This document shows, piece after piece, positions 6,863 to 12,602 of a stretch of 12,668 nt of DNA. Position 1 is the stretch's first letter; every line of letters begins with the position of its first letter. The stretch comes from CAYZZU01 sp964483105 (GTDB lineage Bacteria > CG2-30-53-67). The stretch spans positions 1 to 12,668 of the forward strand of contig CAYZZU010000053.1 in the NCBI GenBank assembly GCA_964483105.1, written 5' to 3'. Below the pieces are notes generated by a model, which searched no databases, had not been told where the DNA came from, and worked only from the letters and a program-made list of their open reading frames with translations. The translations under genes and the position numbers were made by a program.

Positions 6863-8146
6863 ATGGGACTCTGCCTTTTGTTTTTACTGATTCTTTTGAT
6901 CGGACTGATCGGAGAGTTTTTCTTCGCTGCCGCCGAAATTTCACTGGTTGTTTCCGATAATCTGATGTTTCTGGACAAAAAAGAAGTAGGCGGTGTTTCA
7001 GGTACGCCTTATCTCTTGAAGATTCTTTCCGATCCCCAGGTGTTGTCTCAGAGTCTTTTGTTCGGATCGGTGTTCTCCGTTGTCCTCAGTACGGTTGCCA
7101 TGTTCTTTCTGGCTTTCCGTCTCTTCGGAGAAAGCATGATTCCGGGGATCCTCCTTTTCGGCGTCATTCATCTTTTCGTCATCAGTATTTTCGGAGAGAT
7201 CATTCCCCGGGCGGTTTTTTTCAAGCGACCGGAGGAGACCGCTGTGCGGATCGCGCGACCCCTTTTCTATTTTATCCTTCTACTCAGGCCGCTGATCACG
7301 GTGTCGGTCCGGTTCAACCGGATGCTTCAGGGGAATTTCTGTATGCGGAGGAAGGAAGAGAACCCCTTTGTGGATGACGAGGACCTGGAGTGGATCCGGC
7401 GTTTTGCCAGGGGGAGTGAAACGCTCCGGATGGAGGAAGTCCGGATCATTCGGAAAATCTTCGACTTCAGTGAGATCCGGGTTCGGGAGGTCATGACGCC
7501 TCTCGAACAGGTGGTCCTGGTCGGTGAACAGACCCGGGTATCGCAGGCTTTGCGGCAGGTGGTGGGGAGTGGATTTACGAGACTTCCGGTTTTCCGCGGA
7601 GAACCGGTTCGGATTGTGGGGGTTCTGCATGCGTTTGATCTCCTTCGTTTCCGGAATCTTGACGATCCGGTACAGGAGTATGACCGGAAGCCGTTCTTCG
7701 TTCAGGAAGGCGAACGGATCCGGGATCTTTTCCGGGAGCTTCAGAAACGGAAGGTGATGATGGCCGTTGTTCTCAACGCGGACAGGGAGGCCTGTGGGAT
7801 TGTCACCATGGAGGATATGCTGGAAGAAATTTTCGGAGAGATTGAAGATGAGTTCGATCTCAAAGATCAGCTCTTCCGGGAGATCGGCCGGAAGGAGTAT
7901 CTGGTGGATGCCCGAATCGATGTAAACGAGTTGAACCGGCAGCTCCACCTGAATATTCCGGGAGACGGATACAGGACCCTCAGCGGTTATATCCTTCATC
8001 ATTTGCGCCGGATCCCGGAGGAGGGGGAGCGATTCATCATCGGGGACCTGATGTTCAAGATTGAGCTGGCCGATCCACGGCAGATCTACAAACTGTTTCT
8101 GAGGAAACTCCGGACCCCGGGTTCCGGTCCTTCCATCTTCCGGTAG
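6863..8146 (+). CDS. CNNM/CorC family protein, second of tandem pair
   Basis: Paralogue of the preceding gene with the same architecture in 427 residues: DUF21 membrane domain (about 1-150), CBS pair (about 205-325) and CorC_HlyC domain (about 340-405). ATG 6863 follows an AGGA that overlaps the upstream stop, pointing to coupled translation in one operon. Unlike its neighbour, the membrane domain keeps the family acidic residues: Glu25 in FFAAAEISL and Glu112 in GEIIPRAVF. The Asn of the I-G-N motif is Ser here (LLFGSVF). In contrast, its second CBS repeat has lost the usual D-E-x-G-G stretch, reading VVLNADREACGIVTMED where the neighbour has VVDEFGGVEG. The first CBS repeat starts REVMTPLEQVVLV. 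The family is dimeric, so a heterodimer with the neighbour is plausible (inference). Confidence 0.9.
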   Translation: MGLCLLFLLILLIGLIGEFFFAAAEISLVVSDNLMFLDKKEVGGVSGTPYLLKILSDPQVLSQSLLFGSVFSVVLSTVAMFFLAFRLFGESMIPGILLFGVIHLFVISIFGEIIPRAVFFKRPEETAVRIARPLFYFILLLRPLITVSVRFNRMLQGNFCMRRKEENPFVDDEDLEWIRRFARGSETLRMEEVRIIRKIFDFSEIRVREVMTPLEQVVLVGEQTRVSQALRQVVGSGFTRLPVFRGEPVRIVGVLHAFDLLRFRNLDDPVQEYDRKPFFVQEGERIRDLFRELQKRKVMMAVVLNADREACGIVTMEDMLEEIFGEIEDEFDLKDQLFREIGRKEYLVDARIDVNELNRQLHLNIPGDGYRTLSGYILHHLRRIPEEGERFIIGDLMFKIELADPRQIYKLFLRKLRTPGSGPSIFR

Positions 8147-8190
8147 GATGTTGGGACGCTCTGAAAAAGGGTGTGAGGAGATATAAATTC

Positions 8191-8220
8191 TTGACAGAAA
8201 ATATTCGGGAATGGTAATAT
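8191..8220 (+). promoter_or_regulatory. Promoter of the F0 ATP synthase operon
   Basis: TTGACA (8191-8196), an 18-bp spacer and TAATAT (8215-8220) preceded by TGG (extended -10). Transcription would start near 8227, 26 nt before atpZ. AATATTCGG (8200-8208) and AATATTCCG (8216-8224) form a near-repeat in the spacer and across the -10, and the sequence there can also pair as an imperfect hairpin. This could be an operator but is weak evidence. Confidence 0.65.
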
Positions 8221-8252
8221 TCCGAAACTGATTCCGGCGGCGGGCTGAACCC

Positions 8253-8474
8253 ATGAAAAAAGAGGATAAGGAGTTTTATAAAAAGCTCTATTCCGTGAGC
8301 ACGGCCGGAATTTTCATGGTAGTGTCCACCATGATCGGGTATTTCATGGGTCGTCAGTTGGACAGATGGTTTCATACCGATCCCTGGCTGACATTGTTTT
8401 TCCTGGTCCTGGGGGTTGCCGCCGGTTTCAAGAACCTGATGGAGATCGCCATCCGGGAGAACAAGGAAAAATGA
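8253..8474 (+). CDS. atpZ: AtpZ/AtpI family F0F1-ATPase accessory protein
   Basis: Small membrane protein of the ATPase_gene1 (AtpZ) family, normally the first gene of atp operons and implicated in ATP synthase assembly or Mg2+ supply. It has 73 residues with a basic start (MKKEDKEFYKK), a first membrane hairpin helix about 16-36 (STAGIFMVVSTMIGYFMGRQLD) and a second about 43-60 (PWLTLFFLVLGVAAGFKNLM). The G-x3-G-x2-LD pattern followed by a PW turn is typical of the family. The ribosome binding site is weak. It sits directly downstream of a strong promoter and leads atpI, atpB and atpE, which supports the call. Confidence 0.87.
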   Translation: MKKEDKEFYKKLYSVSTAGIFMVVSTMIGYFMGRQLDRWFHTDPWLTLFFLVLGVAAGFKNLMEIAIRENKEK

Positions 8475-8547
8475 TCCCGGTTTCCCCTGGGGGGACATCC
8501 GTTGCTCCGGATCCCTGGTTGGCTGCGGGCAGACTGAGGGATAGCTG

Positions 8548-8961
8548 ATGCGAGGAGAAGGCCGTGATTTTGCAACCCCGAGAGGAGTGACATGGCCGGG
8601 TCTTCTCTTTCTCGGCATCCTGATCGGGTTTTCCTACAAAGTGTTCGGAAAAGAAACGGCCACGGGAATGGTGGTCGGGGCGTCCGTAGGGTTGGTCAAC
8701 TTCAAGGCGATTGTCTTTGTGGTCAGACGGACGATGGGACCCGGTGGGGCGAGCCGGGTCTTGTACGGGGTCTTCGGATTCCTGAAGTTCATGGTCCTGG
8801 CGGCTATTTTCTTCTGTTTGATCTATTATCGTCTTTTTGACGTTTATGGGATTGTCGCCGGTTTTTCCATGGTTCTCCTCCTGATTCTGATCGAGGGGAT
8901 CCTGCGTGCCGGCCGTTCGGAAAGAAAAGCACTGATGACCAAGGAGAGAAGAGATGCATGA
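8548..8961 (+). CDS. atpI: ATP synthase subunit I
   Basis: AtpI-type membrane protein of 137 residues that helps assemble the c-ring and is not part of the final enzyme. Four hydrophobic segments are visible (about 15-32, 40-58, 73-93 and 98-116), including VTWPGLLFLGILIGFSYKVF and ASVGLVNFKAIVFVV, consistent with the ATP-synt_I family. ATG 8548 follows GAGGG at 8536-8540. It overlaps atpB by 8 bp, indicating coupled translation. The sequence is poorly conserved in this family, so position between atpZ and atpB is a large part of the evidence. Confidence 0.83.
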   Translation: MRGEGRDFATPRGVTWPGLLFLGILIGFSYKVFGKETATGMVVGASVGLVNFKAIVFVVRRTMGPGGASRVLYGVFGFLKFMVLAAIFFCLIYYRLFDVYGIVAGFSMVLLLILIEGILRAGRSERKALMTKERRDA

Positions 8962-9622
8962 ACCACCGTTGTTTTTGAGCTTTCTGGGAAATCATTTCGT
9001 GCCGCTCGGGTACGCCGCGGTGAGTGTCCTGCTACTGATCCTGCTGGGAAGGATCGCCACCTCCAACCTGTCCCTGGTTCCGTCGGGCATGCAGAATTTT
9101 TTCGAGGCAGTGCTTGAAATGGTTCTGAACTTTATGGCGGGGATCATGGGAGAAAAGAACGCCCGCCGTTTCTTCCCGATGATCGCCACTTTTACACTCT
9201 TCGTCTTTGTCTCGAACGTGATGGACGTGATACCCGGCATGGGTTCGGCAACATCCAACCTGAATATCACCGTGGCCTGCGCTCTGATCGTATTCTTTTC
9301 CGTCCACATCTTCGGGATCAAGGAACACGGATTCAAATACCTCAAGCATTTCATGGGACCGGTCCCCTGGCTGGCTCCCCTCATGTTTCCCATTGAGATC
9401 ATCGGGCACCTTGCAAGACCGCTCTCGCACAGCCTGCGGCTCTTCGGCAATATCTTCGGAGAGGATGTCCTGCTGGCGATTCTTGCGGGCTTGGTCCCGT
9501 TCCTGATTCCCGTTCCGATCCTGGCCCTGATGATCTTTACCAGTACGGTCCAGACCTTCGTGTTTGTTCTTCTGGCCATTCTGTATATTCAGGGGGCCGT
9601 GGAGCATGTGGAGGAACATTGA
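8954..9622 (+). CDS. atpB: ATP synthase F0 subunit a
   Basis: Stator subunit of the F0 ion channel, which forms the two half-channels facing the c-ring. The 222-residue protein has five to six membrane helices. The essential arginine is Arg162 in SHSLRLFGNIFGED, the hallmark of the family, and Gln200 lies in FTSTVQTFVFVLL of the last helix. The preceding GHLARPLSH is also typical. ATG 8954 lies inside the end of atpI, with AAGGAGAG upstream as ribosome binding site. The C-terminus, GAVEHVEEH, is typical of this clade. It is followed by an unusually long and structured gap before atpE. Confidence 0.95.
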   Translation: MHEPPLFLSFLGNHFVPLGYAAVSVLLLILLGRIATSNLSLVPSGMQNFFEAVLEMVLNFMAGIMGEKNARRFFPMIATFTLFVFVSNVMDVIPGMGSATSNLNITVACALIVFFSVHIFGIKEHGFKYLKHFMGPVPWLAPLMFPIEIIGHLARPLSHSLRLFGNIFGEDVLLAILAGLVPFLIPVPILALMIFTSTVQTFVFVLLAILYIQGAVEHVEEH

Positions 9623-9816
9623 TGTTTTTCCCTCCCGGGGGGCTGCCCCGGGATCTATTCTTGCGGTGTAGGGCGGATCTGCGTCCCGTCCGTGACCGTG
9701 TTCCGGGGACGGAAGCACGGGGCTCTTACTGAGGTGGGGGAGAGATACCTCTTGGGAGCGGCGGGTCGGGACGGAGAATCGGCTTACCCGCGAAATCCGG
9801 AAAGGAGGTTGTCAGG
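9623..9816 (+). promoter_or_regulatory. Structured atpB-atpE intercistronic leader
   Basis: This 194-nt gap has no open frame and holds four successive potential RNA hairpins: TCCCGGGG/CCCCGGGA (9633-9653, 8-bp perfect stem, 5-nt loop); CCGTGTTCCG/CGGAA-G-CACGG (9696-9720, 10 bp with one bulged G and a GGGA tetraloop of GNRA type); GAGGT/ACCTC (9731-9751); and GCGGGT/ACCCGC (9761-9791). The strong Shine-Dalgarno AAAGGAGG (9801-9808) of atpE follows in an unpaired position. Only the first stem might act as a partial terminator, and it lacks a T tract. The layout suggests RNA processing, stability or translation control favouring the many copies of subunit c; that role is inference. Confidence 0.55.
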
Positions 9817-10140
9817 ATGAGACGAATTTTTTCAGCGTTTTTTGTGTTCGCCGTCACACTCTTCAGTGTTGTGCCGGCCTTTGCCGCCGAAGAGGCGGGA
9901 TCGGGCGGAAGCACGAGGGGGGTGATCGCCATTGCCACGGCCATTGCCGTAGCCCTCGCCGCATTCGGCGGAGGGATCGGTCAGGGGAATGCCGTGAACG
10001 GCGCCATGCAGGGGATTGCCAGGAACCCCGGTGCTTCCGGGAAGATTATGACCAACATGATCATCGGTCTCGCGATGATCGAGTCACTGGTCATTTACGG
10101 CCTGGTCATTGCCTTCATGCTTCTGGGGAAGATGGGATAG
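9817..10140 (+). CDS. atpE: ATP synthase F0 subunit c, with signal peptide
   Basis: Proteolipid subunit that forms the rotating c-ring. The 107-residue precursor begins with a signal-like segment (MRRIFSAFFVFAVTLF...PAFA, likely cleaved after residue 23), leaving about 84 residues, the normal size of subunit c. Helix 1 has the glycine-rich GGGIGQGNAV and the polar loop is ARNP (68-71). Helix 2 carries the ion-binding carboxylate Glu89 in GLAMIESLVIYGLV. Gln56, Glu89, Ser90 and Tyr94 match positions used for Na+ in sodium-type c subunits, but Leu91 replaces the Thr found in the classic sodium motif, so the coupling ion is open. AAAGGAGG lies 8 bp before the ATG, one of the best ribosome binding sites in the window. 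No subunit b or F1 gene follows; these must lie elsewhere. Confidence 0.95.
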   Translation: MRRIFSAFFVFAVTLFSVVPAFAAEEAGSGGSTRGVIAIATAIAVALAAFGGGIGQGNAVNGAMQGIARNPGASGKIMTNMIIGLAMIESLVIYGLVIAFMLLGKMG

Positions 10141-10151
10141 ACGGGTTGATA

Positions 10152-10187
10152 AAACAGGCGGGGTGCATGTGTGCGCTCCGCCTGTTT
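10152..10187 (+). terminator. Hairpin after atpE
   Basis: A 10-bp perfect stem AAACAGGCGG (10152-10161) / CCGCCTGTTT (10178-10187) with a 16-nt loop, starting 12 bp after the atpE stop. The 3' arm ends in TTT but no longer T tract follows, so it may terminate only partly or protect the mRNA 3' end. Some read-through into the universal stress gene is likely, since no separate promoter is visible there. Confidence 0.6.
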
Positions 10188-10208
10188 GCATGAAAAAGGA
10201 TAAACAGC

Positions 10209-10646
10209 ATGTCCCAGGTTCGAAAGGTTCTGGTTGCCGTTGATTTCAGTGAGTGTTCCAAGAAGACCCTTCATTATGCCTTCAATTTCTTCAAAGGATG
10301 CGGGACCGAGTTCCATGTGATTTACGTCGAACCCGGGCCGTTCCCGGAAGGATCCTACATTCCTCACCGCTCCGTCGACGAGATGGAGGAGAACTCTACG
10401 GCCTATTTCGCTGAAGAACTCAAGAAATTTATTCCGCGTAATTACCGGAACACCGAGAATGTCCAGCCGGTTCTTCTCAAAGGGGTCCCTTACTCCAAGA
10501 TTGTCGCGTACGCGAAGGAGCAGGAGATCGATCTGATCATCATCGGAAGCCATGGAATGACCCCGCTCGAAAAAATGCTGCTGGGGAGCGTGGCCGACAA
10601 GGTGATCCGGAAATCTACCATTCCGATCCTGGTGGTCAAACATTGA
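10209..10646 (+). CDS. Universal stress protein (UspA family)
   Basis: Cytoplasmic UspA-family protein, typically dimeric and ATP-binding, induced under stress or growth arrest. The 145-residue length is standard for a single Usp domain. The N-terminal strand KVLVAVDFSECS carries the conserved Asp12. The ATP-binding pattern G-x2-G-x9-G-S is complete: Gly113-Ser-His-Gly116, nine residues, then Gly126-Ser127. This marks the ATP-binding subclass. It ends in the usual IPILVVKH. AAGGA lies 8 bp before ATG 10209. It sits between the atp genes and gltX, with a hairpin upstream and 64 bp to gltX, so it may be expressed by read-through from the atp operon. Confidence 0.94.
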   Translation: MSQVRKVLVAVDFSECSKKTLHYAFNFFKGCGTEFHVIYVEPGPFPEGSYIPHRSVDEMEENSTAYFAEELKKFIPRNYRNTENVQPVLLKGVPYSKIVAYAKEQEIDLIIIGSHGMTPLEKMLLGSVADKVIRKSTIPILVVKH

Positions 10647-10710
10647 CGCAAGTGCGGCAATTCCGCTTCCGACACCCGGCCCCCGGTGGTATTCATCAGG
10701 AGATGACGGC

Positions 10711-12144
10711 ATGAGTGAGAACGTCCGAGTCCGGTTTGCTCCCAGTCCGACCGGTTATCTGCATATCGGAGGTGTGCGGACCGCCCTCTTCAACTACCTG
10801 TTCGCCCGGAAACACAAAGGATCCTTCGTTCTCCGGATTGAGGATACCGACCCGGAGCGGTCCACGCCCGAATCAGTGCGGGCGATTCTGGACGGGATGG
10901 AATGGCTCGGCCTGGACTATGATGAAGGCCCCATCCTACAGACCGACCGGAACGACCTGTACCAGGAGCATATTGAGCGTCTTCTGGCGGAGGGGAAGGC
11001 CTATCCCTGCTACTGCTCGAAAGAAGAACTTGAACAGCGGCGCAAACGGGCGCTGAAAGAGGGGCGGGACCCGAAGTATGACGGACGGTGTCGTGGAGGT
11101 GTCAAACCCGTTCCCGGCCGGGAACCGGCGATCCGCTTCAAGGCGCCCCATACCGGTACGACCGTGGTCAACGACCTGATCCGGGGTCCCATCGAGTTCG
11201 ACAACAGCCAGATGGACGACCTCATCATCCGCCGTTCTTTCGGAATGCCTACCTACAACCTCTGCGTCGTCGTCGACGACGCACTCATGGGGATGACCCA
11301 CATCATCCGCGGGGATGATCACCTGACCAACACACCGAAACAGATTCTCCTCTACGAGGCCTTCGGATATGAACCTCCGAAGTACGCCCATGTCCCGATG
11401 ATTCTCGGGTCCGACAAGACGAGACTTTCCAAGCGGCACGGCGCCACCTCGATCATGGCCTACAAGGAGATGGGATACCTGCCCGAGGCAATGCTCAACT
11501 ACCTGGCCCGGCTTGGCTGGGGCTTTGGGGATGAAGAGATTTTTTCCCTGGAAGAACTGATCGGGAAGTTTTCCCTGGAGGGGATCAACAAGTCACCTGC
11601 CGTCTTCAATCCCGAAAAACTCCTCTGGCTCAATCACCACTACATCAAGACAGGCGACCCGGAACGTCTGGCCGGATTGTTAAACGACATGCTGGTGCAG
11701 CGGGGAATCCTTTCCAGGCCCTGTCCCGCCGGGCGACTCGGTTATCTCACGGAAGTGGTGAAGTGCCAGCAGGAGAAGCGGAAGACCTTGGTGGACATGG
11801 CCGAGCAATCCAGCTATTTCTTCACCGATCCGATCGAAATCGACGAAAAGGCCGGGAAAAAGTTCCTGAAGGTGAAGACCCTTCCTCTCCTGGAAACGCT
11901 GAAGGCCCGTTTTTCCGAACTCGATGACTTCTCCGTCGATTCGATCCAGGCCGTATTCGTGACGCTCATGGAGCAGGAAGGACTCAAACTCGGAAAGATC
12001 GCGCAGCCGGTCCGGGTCGCGCTGACCGGTGGGACCGTCAGTCCCGGTATCTTCGAACTGGTCTCCATCCTTGGGAAAGAAACCGTTCTCAGACGGATGG
12101 AAACAGCCATCGGATATATCAAAGCCCGCTCGGATGCGCCCTGA
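10711..12144 (+). CDS. gltX: Glutamate--tRNA ligase
   Basis: Class I aminoacyl-tRNA synthetase charging tRNA-Glu with glutamate. At 477 residues it is full length, including the C-terminal anticodon-binding domain, so it is not the short GluQRS paralogue. The HIGH-type motif is HIGG at 18-21 in APSPTGYLHIGGVRTALFN, and the KMSKS-type motif is RLSKR at 238-242 in DKTRLSKRHG. A CYC segment near residue 100 precedes the connective region. ATG 10711 has AGGAG 8 bp upstream. It is followed 46 bp later by tRNA-Gln and tRNA-Glu. In bacteria of this type GluRS is often non-discriminating and also charges tRNA-Gln with Glu for GatCAB amidation; no glnS or gat genes are visible here, so this is only a possibility. 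Confidence 0.97.
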   Translation: MSENVRVRFAPSPTGYLHIGGVRTALFNYLFARKHKGSFVLRIEDTDPERSTPESVRAILDGMEWLGLDYDEGPILQTDRNDLYQEHIERLLAEGKAYPCYCSKEELEQRRKRALKEGRDPKYDGRCRGGVKPVPGREPAIRFKAPHTGTTVVNDLIRGPIEFDNSQMDDLIIRRSFGMPTYNLCVVVDDALMGMTHIIRGDDHLTNTPKQILLYEAFGYEPPKYAHVPMILGSDKTRLSKRHGATSIMAYKEMGYLPEAMLNYLARLGWGFGDEEIFSLEELIGKFSLEGINKSPAVFNPEKLLWLNHHYIKTGDPERLAGLLNDMLVQRGILSRPCPAGRLGYLTEVVKCQQEKRKTLVDMAEQSSYFFTDPIEIDEKAGKKFLKVKTLPLLETLKARFSELDDFSVDSIQAVFVTLMEQEGLKLGKIAQPVRVALTGGTVSPGIFELVSILGKETVLRRMETAIGYIKARSDAP

Positions 12145-12164
12145 TTTTTCTTGACAGAAAAATC
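12143..12164 (+). terminator. AT-rich inverted repeat around the tRNA -35 box
   Basis: GATTTTTC (12143-12150) and GAAAAATC (12157-12164) form a perfect 8-bp inverted repeat that overlaps the gltX stop and exactly flanks TTGACA. It is followed by CCCTTTTGTTACCTTTT. It could be a weak gltX terminator, an operator on the tRNA promoter, or chance in AT-rich sequence. Confidence 0.35.
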
Positions 12165-12179
12165 CCCTTTTGTTACCTT
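12151..12179 (+). promoter_or_regulatory. Promoter of the tRNA-Gln/tRNA-Glu pair
   Basis: Consensus TTGACA (12151-12156), a 17-bp spacer and TACCTT (12174-12179) preceded by TGT, an extended -10. The tRNA-Gln gene begins 12 bp after the -10. The TTCTTGACAGAAAA core is identical to that of the atp promoter at 8188-8201. Confidence 0.6.
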
Positions 12180-12190
12180 TTGAGACTCAT

Positions 12191-12264
12191 TCGGGTGTCG
12201 TCCAATGGTAGGACAGCAGACTCTGGATCTGCCTATCGAGGTTCGAATCCTTGCACCCGAGCCA
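12191..12264 (+). tRNA. tRNA-Gln (anticodon CTG)
   Basis: A full cloverleaf is drawn from the sequence. The acceptor TCGGGTG pairs with CACCCGA, the D stem is GTCC/GGAC, and the anticodon stem GCAGA/TCTGC holds loop CTCTGGA with CTG at 12223-12225. The variable loop is CTAT, and the T stem CGAGG/CCTTG holds loop TTCGAAT. The discriminator is G and CCA is encoded at 12262-12264. The U1-A72 first pair is the usual bacterial tRNA-Gln feature. It reads CAG only. Confidence 0.95.
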
Positions 12265-12266
12265 TT

Positions 12267-12341
12267 GGTCCCATCGTCTAACGGTTAGGACGCCGGCCTC
12301 TCACGCCGGTAATACGGGTTCGAATCCCGTTGGGATCACCA
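12267..12341 (+). tRNA. tRNA-Glu (anticodon CTC)
   Basis: A full cloverleaf starts 2 bp after tRNA-Gln. The acceptor GGTCCCA pairs with TGGGATC with one G-T pair, and the D stem is GTCT/GGAC. The anticodon stem CCGGC/GCCGG holds loop CTCTCAC with CTC at 12300-12302. The T stem ACGGG/CCCGT holds loop TTCGAAT. The discriminator is A and CCA is encoded at 12339-12341. It reads GAG. Its 3' end is duplicated at 12477-12494. Confidence 0.95.
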
Positions 12342-12494
12342 ACTTTCCCCCAGCTCTTCTCTTTTTCCAGGTCACTGCTGTTGTTTCCGTCTTCTGCCGG
12401 TGGGATTCGGTCATGGAAGGATGGGGTCATTGAACACCGCTCACCGGGCCTTCGGCCCTTGCCCGCGCTTGCATGATCGAATCCCGTTGGGATC
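12320..12494 (+). repeat. 18-bp tRNA-Glu 3'-end duplication (att-like)
   Basis: TCGAATCCCGTTGGGATC occurs inside tRNA-Glu at 12320-12337 and again, exactly, at 12477-12494, in the same orientation. The second copy has none of the rest of the tRNA. Duplicated tRNA 3' ends are what tyrosine-integrase elements leave as attL and attR. The copies are only 157 bp apart with no integrase between them, so if this is an att pair, the element is gone or reduced to a scar. Confidence 0.6.
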
Positions 12495-12602
12495 CGGAGA
12501 AGGTTCCCTCTATTCCCATCTTGTGCTAAACATACCCAGACTACCTTTTCATTTCTTTTTCACATAACCGACCATTGATCACAAAAAGTAGCCTGTCCCC
12601 TT
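12342..12602. other. Non-coding region after the tRNAs
   Basis: No gene is supported in these 261 bp. The region holds the 18-bp att-like copy, a small GC hairpin GGGCC-TTC-GGCCC near 12455-12467 and the inverted repeat at 12537-12595. A short open frame crossing tRNA-Glu (12251-12433) is a shadow of the tRNAs. Confidence 0.6.
12537..12595. repeat. Imperfect inverted repeat beside transposase scrap
   Basis: CAGACTACCTTTT (12537-12549) and AAAAAGTAGCCTG (12583-12595) pair at 11 of 13 positions around a 33-nt AT-rich loop. It lies directly downstream (minus strand) of the transposase remnant, with GGGGACAGG next to it on that strand, so it may be the hairpin end of a mobile or REP-like element. 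That assignment is inference. Confidence 0.4.

Noticed and set aside
8471..8548. 25-codon frame with ATGA overlap after atpZ
   Set aside because: The start overlaps the atpZ stop as in coupled genes, but the peptide is short and Pro/Gly-rich with no family match. I treat it as spacer.
12251..12433. 60-codon plus-strand open frame across tRNA-Glu
   Set aside because: It is an accidental frame through the tRNA genes; the cloverleaf structures explain the sequence.
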